A stretch of DNA of 6,371 nt from Chloroflexota bacterium (GCA_012515695.1 JAAYXX010000401.1:1-6371), one strand, 5' to 3'. Shown: positions 1-6,211, numbered from the stretch's first letter. Notes: generated by a model from the letters alone, not told the origin. A program made the numbers and translations.

Positions 1-1
1 A

Positions 2-32
2 TGCCGCCTTCTCCCGGGGGGAGAAGGCGGTA
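2..32. repeat. Perfect 12-bp stem-loop, intergenic
   Basis: CCGCCTTCTCCC (4-15) pairs perfectly with GGGAGAAGGCGG (19-30) around a GGG loop. A G-T wobble and a T-A pair extend the stem to 2-32. No T-run follows on the plus strand, and on the minus strand the window ends at once, so a rho-independent terminator cannot be shown. It is the first of three adjacent stem-loops and shares a 30-base related unit with 59-88 (about 23 of 30 identical). A REP- or MITE-like intergenic repeat is the most economical reading, but only one locus is visible here. Confidence 0.6.
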
Positions 33-35
33 AGC

Positions 36-65
36 GCGGCAATATGCCACCGGCATACATGCCGC
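36..65. repeat. Nested stem-loop, intergenic
   Basis: An inner hairpin pairs TATGCC (43-48) with GGCATA (52-57) around an ACC loop. It is enclosed by an outer stem of GCGGCA (36-41) with TGCCGC (60-65), with a one-base and a two-base bulge between them. It sits between the hairpin at 2-32 and the branched structure at 65-127, leaving almost no unpaired DNA between the three. No protein-coding content is seen. Confidence 0.5.
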
Positions 66-127
66 CCTCGCCCCCTGGGAGAGTGCGGCTTTCAGCCGTG
101 CGGCTCCGTAGGAGCCGGGGGTGAGGG
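65..127. repeat. Branched stem-loop element (outer stem enclosing two hairpins)
   Basis: An 11-bp outer stem joins 65-75 to 117-127: CCCTC and CCCCC pair with GGGGG and GAGGG, with one G-T wobble. Inside are two hairpins: CGGCT (86-90) with AGCCG (94-98), and GGCTCC (102-107) with GGAGCC (111-116). The second abuts the outer stem directly. The fold resembles a small three-way-junction RNA or a cruciform DNA repeat. It lies about 110 bases downstream of the sugar isomerase stop, so it could be in that gene's 3' untranslated region. Function unknown. Confidence 0.5.
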
Positions 128-218
128 TGGTGTGGGTGATCTGCTGGCCGTGACAAACAAATGTTAGTGCCATTAGCCAACGATGGCAACGGTCCAATGG
201 GAGAGACCTCGCCCCCTG
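66..218 (+). repeat. Direct repeat pair of a 12-mer (66-77 and 207-218)
   Basis: The 12-mer CCTCGCCCCCTG occurs at 66-77 and again at 207-218, both in the gene-free left end. The first copy forms one arm of the branched stem. The second has no such partner, so it may be a remnant of another copy of the same repeat or a chance match in C-rich DNA. The stretch between 128 and 206 holds no recognisable gene; it contains only a weak inverted repeat, TGCCAT/ATGGCA, at 168-188. Confidence 0.3.
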
Positions 219-229
219 CCCCCAAGGTG

Positions 230-242
230 CGCCCCTAGGGCG
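230..242. other. Small GC-rich hairpin over the isomerase stop codon
   Basis: CGCCC (230-234) and GGGCG (238-242) form a 5-bp stem whose 3-base loop is exactly the stop codon (TAG on the minus strand) of the isomerase gene. No T-run follows on the minus strand, so it is not a convincing intrinsic terminator. It could be chance in GC-rich DNA. Confidence 0.25.
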
Positions 243-1137
243 TGGATGAGGGCTTGTCCTCGCTCGTATCTCCCCCATCCGTCGCCAGCCCTTCCAGATG
301 CACCCGCGAGCTATACAGCGCATCCTCGCGCTGCTCCTCCTCCAATTCCAGCTCGAGCAGCCGCGTATAGCCGATCTCGTCCAGCGCCGCTATGATGCGC
401 GGTATATCCAGAATGCCCGTGCCCGGCTCGCGATGATCGCGCCAATCTTCATAGCGCACATCGTGCAGGTGCACGTGGAACAGCTTGTCCCCCAGGCCAT
501 AGATCGTCCGCAGCACATTCTCATTCGCCTGCGTCACCCCTTCCGGCGTGCCCGCCAGATGGCGCGTGTTCGCCACCGCCGAGTGCCCCAAATCCAGCGT
601 CGCGCCCACATTGGGCCGATCAATCGCCTGAATCAACCGCACAAAATCGTCCGGGTCGGGGGGGAAACCAGTCTCCACGCCAACCTTGAGACCGAACAGA
701 GCGGCATACTTGCCCACCCCCTGCCCCACCTCGACCAGCCCGGCCCAGCCAGTCTCCAGGGATTGGAACTGGGCCGTCTCCAGGTGAATGGTCACACTCT
801 CGGCCTCTAGGAACGCCGCCCCCTCGATGGCTGACTGCACCATCAACTGCGAGAGCCTGCGTACCTCGGCGCAATAGGACAGCAACGGCAGGTCGGCAAA
901 CGGGGCATGGACAGCCACCCGACCAAAAGTGCGCCGCTTGTCGCGCAGCGTGCTCCGCTCTTCCATGCTACATTCGTTCCAGAAAAAGCCGGGCAACACC
1001 CCCACCGCATTGCGCGAGCCAGCAGCGGCCAGCAGACCCACATTCTCGAAACCGAGCTGACGCATGGTTTCCAGCGCATCATCCAACGTATAACCCGCCA
1101 GCGAAGCCAGAGCAGCAGAAATCTGTGATCGCTTCAT
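235..1137 (-). CDS. Sugar phosphate isomerase/epimerase-like TIM-barrel protein
   Basis: A 300-residue protein of the xylose isomerase-like TIM-barrel superfamily (AP endonuclease family 2 fold), predicted to be a soluble cytoplasmic metal enzyme. The visible metal-ligand pattern is close to endonuclease IV: H77 (VHAPF), H118, E155 (VGVETG), D182 and H185 (LDLGH), H223/H225 (HVHLHD), D234-H235 before PGTG, and E262/E264. Known members of this broad group isomerise or epimerise sugars, inosose or hydroxypyruvate, and a few are DNA repair enzymes. The short length and lack of endonuclease IV signature segments favour a sugar enzyme; the substrate cannot be read from sequence. The acidic, Ser/Thr-rich last 17 or so residues look disordered. 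The ATG has a good AGGAG four bases upstream. It follows the broken rRNA methyltransferase and could be its operon partner. Confidence 0.75.
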   Translation of the reverse strand: MKRSQISAALASLAGYTLDDALETMRQLGFENVGLLAAAGSRNAVGVLPGFFWNECSMEERSTLRDKRRTFGRVAVHAPFADLPLLSYCAEVRRLSQLMVQSAIEGAAFLEAESVTIHLETAQFQSLETGWAGLVEVGQGVGKYAALFGLKVGVETGFPPDPDDFVRLIQAIDRPNVGATLDLGHSAVANTRHLAGTPEGVTQANENVLRTIYGLGDKLFHVHLHDVRYEDWRDHREPGTGILDIPRIIAALDEIGYTRLLELELEEEQREDALYSSRVHLEGLATDGGDTSEDKPSSTP

Positions 1138-1141
1138 ACGG

Positions 1142-1146
1142 CTCCT
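1142..1146 (-). promoter_or_regulatory. Ribosome binding site of the isomerase gene
   Basis: AGGAG, within the longer AAAGGAG, lies four bases before the ATG at 1137. It supports that start. It also shows that the isomerase has its own initiation signal and need not depend on readthrough from the shifted frame of the upstream gene. Confidence 0.6.
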
Positions 1147-1167
1147 TTCTGTCCCGTCTGCGCCCGC

Positions 1168-1994
1168 CTATGGGCGCGCTTGATCCTTGTGAACCAGGTA
1201 GACCAACTCGGTTGCGAAAACCAGTTGCTCAACCCTCCACTGCCTGTCCTGCACCAGTTCCGCAAAATGGGCCGCGTAATAGTCCAGCATTCCCTTGTCC
1301 GTGCCGCCAGGCTTGCCACCGGAAAAGAGACCAGCAGGTGCCGCGCCGGAATGCTCTCCAACAGGCGCAACCCCACCGCCTTGTCCAGTTGCTCCAGGCA
1401 GGGGATCGCCTTGAGCAAGTAGGCCACCTGCACCTCTTGCTGGGGCACTCCCTGGCTGACGTCTATCGCCCGCGCTTCCCCCCGCACCCCCACGAGAGCG
1501 ATAAAGCCCTGCAAGAACTCGGCCAGGTCCAGGTACATATCGTAGGCATAGTAGACAGCGTCCGGCGCCAGCGACATCCAGGGGATTGCCAGCGGGTTGA
1601 ACCCACAGGCCACATCCATCACCGAATGAATCGCCCCAATGCGACGCGACACCTCGCCGTACAACTCCCCCAGGATGGGCAACCGCTCTTGGGTCGAGGC
1701 GTGCTGGCGCATAATCTCGGCGCACCGCTCGCGTAAGGCGGCCTCGTCCCCCGCGGCCTGCCGCAACTCGGCCAGCCAGCGGTCATACGTGGCCCGCTGG
1801 GGCATATAGGCCGCGCCCACCTGATGCAGCTTGTTCTTGGTGGCCTTGATGGCCTCCTTGGTGTTGCGCCGGTTCGCCAACTCGCGCGCGGCAATATGCG
1901 CGATAACATCCTCGGCCACATAGCGGTATTTCGAGCTGCCCTGCACAGCAGACACCACCACCTGAACGGCGGACGCCTGGTCACTCCCGGCCAT
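1168..1994 (-). pseudogene. Frameshifted 16S rRNA (guanine-1405-N7)-type methyltransferase, FmrO/ArmA/Rmt family
   Basis: The first 229 residues match this family well: SKYRYV (21-26), the KxxKNKLHQVGAAY segment (50-63), the SAM-binding DVACGFNPLA (127-136), an acidic residue after the second strand (D152), LLKAIPCLEQ (193-202) and LVSFPVASL (221-229). The expected continuation GGTDKGMLDYYAAHF, with WRVEQLVFATELVYLVHK, lies in another frame and stops at 1168. One extra base between 1307 and 1308 (one more C on plus, one more G in the coding strand) joins both into 275 residues, close to Sgm and ArmA in length. Unrepaired, the frame runs to 1134 as 286 residues with an Arg/Trp-rich tail unlike the family. 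The start has AAGAGG six bases upstream and lies within rsmI. Known relatives methylate N7 of G1405 and give resistance to kanamycin- and gentamicin-type drugs. Whether this one does, and whether the lesion is real or a sequencing error, is open. Confidence 0.8.
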
Positions 1995-2667
1995 CTTGAT
2001 CCTCTTCCCGCCCGGCGATCACCAGCACATACTCTCCCTGCTGCTTCACCTGCTGCACTTCGGCCAGAATCTCGGACAGGCTCCCCCGCCATACTTTTTC
2101 ATACAGCTTGGTCAGGTCGTTCGCCAAAGCGGCGGGCCTGTCGCCAAACACCGCCAGCGCGTCCGCCAACGACGCCAACACCCGGTAGGGGCTTTCGTAG
2201 TAGATCAGGGTATAGGGGGAATCCGCATCGGCCTGGAAGAATTTGCGGCGCGCCCCCTGTTTGCGCGGCACAAACCCGCGAAAGGTAAAGCTGTGCAGCG
2301 GCAACCCCGACAACACCCCGGCCATAATCAGCGCGGCGGGGCCAGGGATCATGGTTACTTCCAGATCGTGCGCGATAGCCAGCCGCACCAGCGAATAGCC
2401 GGGGTCCGAGATGCCCGGCGTGCCCGCGTTCGTTACCACCGCCACCGATTTACCCTCTTGCAGCAAGGCCAGTATCCTGGCACCTGCCTGCTCTTCGTTA
2501 TACTCGTGAAATGCAAGCTGCGGCTTTTTGATGTCAAAATGTTGCAAGAGCCGCCCGGTCTTACGCGTGTCCTCGCTGGCGATCACATCCACGCTCTTGA
2601 GCGTTTCCAGGGCGCGCAGGGTGATATCCCCCAAATTGCCAATTGGTGTCGCTACCAGATACAGCAT
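1981..2667 (-). CDS. rsmI: 16S rRNA (cytidine-1402-2'-O)-methyltransferase RsmI
   Basis: RsmI uses SAM to methylate the ribose 2'-OH of C1402 in 16S rRNA, in the ribosomal P site; with RsmH it makes m4Cm1402. The tetrapyrrole-methylase-fold signatures are all present: VATPIGNLGD (5-14), SEDTRKTGRLL (31-41), NAGTPGISDPG (80-90), PGP (108-110), GFVPR (131-135), YYESPYR (156-162), LTKLYE (185-190) and GEYVLVI (211-217). At 228 residues it lacks the C-terminal small helical domain of the roughly 286-residue E. coli enzyme, but the catalytic domain is whole. N80 stands where many relatives have Asp. The start has a weak GGAAAG six bases upstream. Its last 14 bases overlap the next rRNA methyltransferase gene, implying translational coupling. 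A 108-base spacer separates it from gcvPB. Confidence 0.93.
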   Translation of the reverse strand: MLYLVATPIGNLGDITLRALETLKSVDVIASEDTRKTGRLLQHFDIKKPQLAFHEYNEEQAGARILALLQEGKSVAVVTNAGTPGISDPGYSLVRLAIAHDLEVTMIPGPAALIMAGVLSGLPLHSFTFRGFVPRKQGARRKFFQADADSPYTLIYYESPYRVLASLADALAVFGDRPAALANDLTKLYEKVWRGSLSEILAEVQQVKQQGEYVLVIAGREEDQDGRE

Positions 2668-2686
2668 CTTGTTCTTTCCAAGAGAG

Positions 2687-2722
2687 CAACGGGAATCGTC
2701 CGTTGATCGGCGACTCCCGTTG
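2687..2722. other. 36-base imperfect hairpin between gcvPB and rsmI
   Basis: CAACGGGAATCG (2687-2698) pairs with CGACTCCCGTTG (2711-2722): 12 positions with a single A-C mismatch and a 12-base loop, in which CCG and CGG can pair further. On the minus strand it is followed by CTCTCTTGG rather than a U-run, so a classic intrinsic terminator is not supported. It ends about eight bases before the rsmI ribosome binding site, so it could be a leader hairpin affecting rsmI translation, a 3'-end-stabilising element for the gcv transcript, or an intergenic repeat. Confidence 0.5.
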
Positions 2723-2775
2723 TATGCATGCCTGTTCTGCTTTCCATTTCCGTTCGCGGCGGGTTACGGGCAGGG

Positions 2776-4320
2776 CTACCCCTCCCGCGCATCCTCTGGC
2801 TGCCACCGCAAGATCAGGTGGCGGGCCGCCCGCACCTCATCCAGCCTGCCCACGGGCGTAGACGTCGGCGCATCGTGCAAGAGCTGCGGGTTCTCCCGCG
2901 CCTCCTGGGCGATCCGGCGCATCGCCTCGGCAAAGCTGTCCAGCGTGCGCCTGGATTCGGTCTCGGTAGGCTCGATCATTAGCGCCTCCGGCACGATCAA
3001 CGGGAAATAGTTGGTCGGCGGATGAAAATGATAGTCTATCAGCCGCTTGGAGATATCCAACGCTCTGATGTCGGGCGCGCCTTCTACCCGGCCCTCAATG
3101 ACAAACTCGTGCATGCAGGTCCGATCATAGGGCAACGGGTAGAGTTCCTTGAGAATAGACTGCAAATAGTTGGCGTTCAGCACCGCCGCCTCGGCCGATT
3201 CGCGCAGACCGCTGGCACCCAACATGCGAATGTAGGTGTACGCCCGCACCAGGACGCCAAAATGTCCATAGAAGGACTTGGTCCGGCCAATCGAGGCGGG
3301 CGGCATGTCCAGGTAGTACCAGGTTCCCTCATACAGGTGCTCGTCCGACAGATCGGGCGATTCCTCCCACCCGAACGAGTCGTCCACCAGTTCGCCCGTA
3401 TTCGCGTCGAACAGGTAATCTTCGGTCATCACGATGGGGCCAGGCAGGAAATCGGCCAACGCCTGCACCACGCCCACCGGCCCGGAACCAGGGCCGCCCC
3501 CGCCATGCGGCGTGGAAAAGGTCTTGTGCAGGTTGAAATGCATCACGTCAAAGCCCAACTCTGCGGGCCGGGCAATGCCCATCAGCGCGTTGAAATTGGC
3601 GCCGTCGCCGTACATCAACCCGCCCGCCTCATGCACCAGCCGCGTGATCTCGAGCAGGTTCTCGTCGAACAGGCCCAGCGTGTTGGGGTTGGTTAGCATC
3701 ATCCCCGCGACCCTGTCGCTCAGGTTGGCCTTGAGGTCTTGCAGGTCCACATTGCCCCGCTCGTCGGATTTCAGTTCGACCACCTCAAACCCCGCCATCG
3801 CCGTAGAGGCCGGGTTCGTCCCGTGCGCCGAATCGGGGATCAGGATAACCTTGCGCTCCGGGTCGTCGTGCGCGAGATGGTAGGCGCGCATCATCAACAC
3901 GCCCGCCAGTTCGCCATGCGCCCCCGCCGCGGGCTGCAAGCTCACCGCGTCGAAACCGCTCAACGCCTTGAGAAACTCTTGCAGCTCGTACATCAGCCGC
4001 AGGTTCCCCTGGATCGTGTCCTCGGGCTGATAGGGGTGTGTCGCGGTGAATCCCGGCAGGCGGACCGCGTCTTCGTTCACCTTGGGGTTGTACTTCATCG
4101 TGCAGGAGCCTAGCGGATAAAACCCCACATCCACGCCATAGTTGAACTGGGAGAGATGCACAAAATGCCGCACCAGGTCAATCTCGCTCACTTCGGGCAG
4201 GTTGAGGTCGTCCCGCAACAGCGCGTCGGGAGGTAGCTCGCTGACCGGCACGTCCACTTCGGGCAGGTGGGCAGCACAGCGGCCCGGCACGCTCAACTCA
4301 TAGATTACCGGCTCTGTCAT
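2776..4320 (-). CDS. gcvPB: Glycine dehydrogenase (decarboxylating) subunit 2, P protein
   Basis: The PLP-bearing half of the glycine cleavage P protein. With GcvPA it decarboxylates glycine and loads the aminomethyl group onto lipoylated GcvH. In 514 residues the family marks are clear: GFYPLGSCTMKYNPK (66-80), QPAAGAHGELAG (129-140), PDSAHGTNPAS (162-172), MYGDGANFNA (236-245), the PLP-lysine motif HFNLHKTFSTPHGGGGPG (261-278) with K266, YGHFGVLVRAYTYIRMLG (351-368) and HPPTNYFPLIVPEALMIEPTETE (433-455). I take the start at 4320: GGAGG lies seven bases upstream and the ATG shares an ATGA with the gcvPA stop. The ATG at 4326, six bases earlier, would have GGAGG only one base away. It is the last gene of the tight gcvH-gcvPA-gcvPB block. 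Nothing suggests damage. Confidence 0.96.
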   Translation of the reverse strand: MTEPVIYELSVPGRCAAHLPEVDVPVSELPPDALLRDDLNLPEVSEIDLVRHFVHLSQFNYGVDVGFYPLGSCTMKYNPKVNEDAVRLPGFTATHPYQPEDTIQGNLRLMYELQEFLKALSGFDAVSLQPAAGAHGELAGVLMMRAYHLAHDDPERKVILIPDSAHGTNPASTAMAGFEVVELKSDERGNVDLQDLKANLSDRVAGMMLTNPNTLGLFDENLLEITRLVHEAGGLMYGDGANFNALMGIARPAELGFDVMHFNLHKTFSTPHGGGGPGSGPVGVVQALADFLPGPIVMTEDYLFDANTGELVDDSFGWEESPDLSDEHLYEGTWYYLDMPPASIGRTKSFYGHFGVLVRAYTYIRMLGASGLRESAEAAVLNANYLQSILKELYPLPYDRTCMHEFVIEGRVEGAPDIRALDISKRLIDYHFHPPTNYFPLIVPEALMIEPTETESRRTLDSFAEAMRRIAQEARENPQLLHDAPTSTPVGRLDEVRAARHLILRWQPEDAREG

Positions 4321-5657
4321 GACCATCCCTCCCCCAGCACGTCAACCAGGTCGTTGATCTCCTCCGCGCTGTTCATCTCTGTCACACACAGCAGCATGTG
4401 GTTCTCCAACTCGGGATAGACCGTGCCCAGGTCCAGGCCCCCCAGAATGCCATGCTCCAACAGCAAATCGTTCACTGTCCTGACTGGCGCCGGGCATTTC
4501 ACCACAAACTCGTGGAAGAAGGGAGCGCGCATATCCACCTCGAACCCGTCCAGCGCGGCGATCTGCTTTGCGGCATAGTGCGCCTTCTGGTAGCACAGGT
4601 TAGCCACCTGCCGCAAACCGCACTTGCCCAGCGCCGCCAGATAGACACACGCCGCCAGCGTCAATAAGCCCTGGTTCGTGCAAATGTTGGACGTGGCCCG
4701 CTCGCGGCGGATGTGCTGCTCGCGTGTGGACAGGGTCAATACATACCCCCGCTCCCCGCGCGCGTCGAGCGTCTGGCCGACCAGCCGCCCCGCCATGCGT
4801 CGCACCTGCTCTTGCTTGCACGCGAAAAAGCCCAGATAAGGCCCCCCAAAGTTCAGGGGGATGCCCAGGGGCTGCCCCTCGCCACAGGCGATATCCGCCC
4901 CATAGGCCGCCGGCGTCTTGAGCATGCCCAGCGAAATGGGGTTACAGACCACGACCAGCAGCGCCTTATGCGCGTGGGCAGTTTCCGCCAGAGCGGTCAG
5001 ATCAGCGATGCGCCCCAGGAAATCAGGGTTCTGCACAACCACACAGGCGGTGTTGTCGTCGATCAGGGAGGCCAGGGCTGGCAGGTCGTTTTCCAGCCGG
5101 TCATCCCCCACAATCTCCAACTCGACGCCCTGCATGTACGTGCGCACCGTCTCCCGGTATTCGGGATGCACCGTCGGCGACAACACCACCTTGTCGCGCC
5201 GACCACGCGCCACGCTGAGGGCCATAATCACCGCCTCGGCCACCGCAGTCGCCCCATCATAGTGAGACGCATTGCTCACTTCCATGCCGGTCAACTCGCA
5301 GATCATCGTCTGATACTCGAAAATGCTCTGCAAGGTTCCCTGGCTCACCTCTGGCTGGTAGGGCGTATAGGCCGTGTAGAACTCGGATCGTCCCAGGATA
5401 TGGCCCACCACGCTGGGAATATAGTGGTGATAAGCCCCTGCCCCAAGGAAACACGCCATATGATCCACATCAGAGTTCATCTCTGACAACTGGCGCAACT
5501 CGGCCATGATCTCGATCTCCGAAGCGGGCCTGGGCAGGCTGATGCTCGGAAACCGATAACGCTCCGGGATGTCCTCGAACAACTCCCGCAGGTTCTCTAC
5601 CCCAATCCGCGCCAGCATCTCTTGCATTTCAGCGGCCGTATGGGGAATAAAAGTCAT
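4317..5657 (-). CDS. gcvPA: Glycine dehydrogenase (decarboxylating) subunit 1, P protein
   Basis: The N-terminal half-equivalent of glycine decarboxylase, which assembles with GcvPB into the P protein; it has the PLP-enzyme fold but not the catalytic lysine. The 446 residues match the usual length of about 445-450. Family landmarks are FLGAGAYHHYIPSVV (70-84), FYTAYTPYQPEVSQGTLQSIFEYQ (93-116), NASHYDGATAVAEA (129-142), CGEGQPLGIPLNFGGPYLGFF (258-278) and TREQHIRRERATSNICTNQ (311-329). The ATG directly abuts the gcvH stop (TAAATG), with GGGAG eight bases upstream inside gcvH. The 3' end overlaps gcvPB by ATGA. Such spacing implies one transcript and coupled translation, suiting subunits needed in equal amounts. 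The split P protein is common in Firmicutes, Thermotogae, Chloroflexota and archaea, so it is not a broken long gcvP. Confidence 0.96.
   Translation of the reverse strand: MTFIPHTAAEMQEMLARIGVENLRELFEDIPERYRFPSISLPRPASEIEIMAELRQLSEMNSDVDHMACFLGAGAYHHYIPSVVGHILGRSEFYTAYTPYQPEVSQGTLQSIFEYQTMICELTGMEVSNASHYDGATAVAEAVIMALSVARGRRDKVVLSPTVHPEYRETVRTYMQGVELEIVGDDRLENDLPALASLIDDNTACVVVQNPDFLGRIADLTALAETAHAHKALLVVVCNPISLGMLKTPAAYGADIACGEGQPLGIPLNFGGPYLGFFACKQEQVRRMAGRLVGQTLDARGERGYVLTLSTREQHIRRERATSNICTNQGLLTLAACVYLAALGKCGLRQVANLCYQKAHYAAKQIAALDGFEVDMRAPFFHEFVVKCPAPVRTVNDLLLEHGILGGLDLGTVYPELENHMLLCVTEMNSAEEINDLVDVLGEGWS
4328..4332 (-). promoter_or_regulatory. Ribosome binding site deciding the gcvPB start
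   Basis: GGAGG within a G-rich run near the gcvPA end lies seven bases before the ATG at 4320 but only one base before the ATG at 4326. This spacing favours the shorter protein and the four-base ATGA overlap with gcvPA. Confidence 0.65.
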
Positions 5658-6065
5658 TTAGTGTTCTCCCTCTTCCATAGTACGACGGACATATTCCGTG
5701 TACTTTTTCGCGTCCATCAACCCTTCCAATTCGTCAGGGTCTTCTACGATGAACTTGACGAACCAACCATCACCATAGGGGTCCCTGTTAACCAATTCGG
5801 GACTGTCTTCCAGTTCCTCATTCACCTCGACGATTTCCCCGCCGATGGGCATATAGCAATCGGAGGCCGCTTTGACTGACTCGACCACCCCGAAAACCTC
5901 GCCTTTGCTAAAGGTGTCTCCGATCTCTGGAACCTCCACGAAAACGATGTCGCTCAATTGTTGTTGAGCATAATCGGTAATGCCCGTGTAGGCGTATTCG
6001 CCCTCCACGCGCACCCACTCATGCGCCTTGGTGTAGCGGCACCTCGGATCGACTTTTATGGCCAT
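5658..6065 (-). CDS. gcvH: Glycine cleavage system H protein
   Basis: The lipoyl carrier of the glycine cleavage system, shuttling the aminomethyl intermediate from P to T and then the dihydrolipoyl arm to the L protein. The 135-residue product is close to the E. coli length of about 129. It shows YTKAHEWV (11-18), GITDYAQQQLSDIVFVEVPEIGD (28-50) and the lipoylation motif GVVESVKAASDCYMPIGGEI, with the lipoyl lysine at K65, then NRDPYGDGWFVK. I take the ATG at 6065 because AGGAG sits eight bases before it and MAIKVDP begins the family's usual short N-terminus. The frame is open to an ATG at 6119, which would add 18 atypical residues and has no comparable site; the ATG at 6083 has a purine run only one base away. 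Confidence 0.95.
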   Translation of the reverse strand: MAIKVDPRCRYTKAHEWVRVEGEYAYTGITDYAQQQLSDIVFVEVPEIGDTFSKGEVFGVVESVKAASDCYMPIGGEIVEVNEELEDSPELVNRDPYGDGWFVKFIVEDPDELEGLMDAKKYTEYVRRTMEEGEH

Positions 6066-6072
6066 GGCTTCG

Positions 6073-6078
6073 TCTCCT
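6073..6078 (-). promoter_or_regulatory. Ribosome binding site deciding the gcvH start
   Basis: AGGAGA lies seven bases before the ATG at 6065 (eight counted from AGGAG). It is the best site near any in-frame ATG, so it argues against the 18-residue N-terminal extension starting at 6119. Confidence 0.65.
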
Positions 6079-6094
6079 ATCATCCTTCTGATTT

Positions 6095-6108
6095 CGCGGT
6101 TGCCCGCG
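6095..6108. other. Small hairpin upstream of gcvH
   Basis: CGCGG (6095-6099) pairs with CCGCG (6104-6108) around a four-base loop. It lies 16 bases ahead of the gcvH ribosome binding site on the minus strand. No T-run follows. The spacer lacks the conserved core of the tandem glycine riboswitch, so a ligand-sensing role is not supported; chance in GC-rich DNA is possible. Confidence 0.3.
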
Positions 6109-6185
6109 TTTGATTGCAAGTCTCCGTATGTTGCATCAATTCAAGTGTCGGCGCAAATCACGCGATGGCACACAGCGTTAATATC

Positions 6186-6200
6186 CGGCCAGATGGGCCG
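6186..6200. other. Small hairpin just downstream of gcvT
   Basis: CGGCC (6186-6190) pairs with GGCCG (6196-6200) around AGATG, about 11 bases past the gcvT stop on the minus strand. The minus-strand sequence after it is GATATTAACG, with no U-run, so it is at best a weak terminator or 3'-end hairpin. Confidence 0.3.
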
Positions 6201-6211
6201 ACACGCGGGCG

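Noticed and set aside
2..127. CRISPR array
   Set aside because: The repeats are palindromic and imperfect, with only two related units and no regular spacers.
298..810. A 170-codon plus-strand open frame opposite the isomerase gene
   Set aside because: It is antisense to a well-supported gene with conserved ligands, has no family-like motifs and is Arg/Gln/His-rich as expected of a GC-rich shadow frame.
1134..1307. The unshifted C-terminal tail of the rRNA methyltransferase frame, which ends in an ATGA overlap with the isomerase start
   Set aside because: The overlap looks operon-like, but the tail has no similarity to the family end, while the alternative frame carries the conserved C-terminus and stops 30 bases before the isomerase with its own ribosome binding site.
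1996..2706. A 236-codon plus-strand open frame opposite rsmI
   Set aside because: It fully overlaps rsmI, whose motifs are unambiguous, and its product has shadow-frame composition.
4713..5486. A 257-codon plus-strand open frame opposite gcvPA
   Set aside because: Antisense to gcvPA, rich in His/Arg/Gln with no recognisable domain.
4317..5657. gcvPA/gcvPB as a broken full-length gcvP
   Set aside because: Both halves have proper starts, ribosome binding sites and full family lengths; the two-gene P protein is a well-known normal form.
6066..6119. An 18-residue N-terminal extension of GcvH
   Set aside because: GcvH proteins normally begin just before the YTxxHEW motif; the strong AGGAG is placed for the ATG at 6065.
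6066..6211. Glycine riboswitch before gcvH
   Set aside because: The conserved aptamer core segments are not seen; a riboswitch for this operon would more likely lie upstream of gcvT, outside the window.
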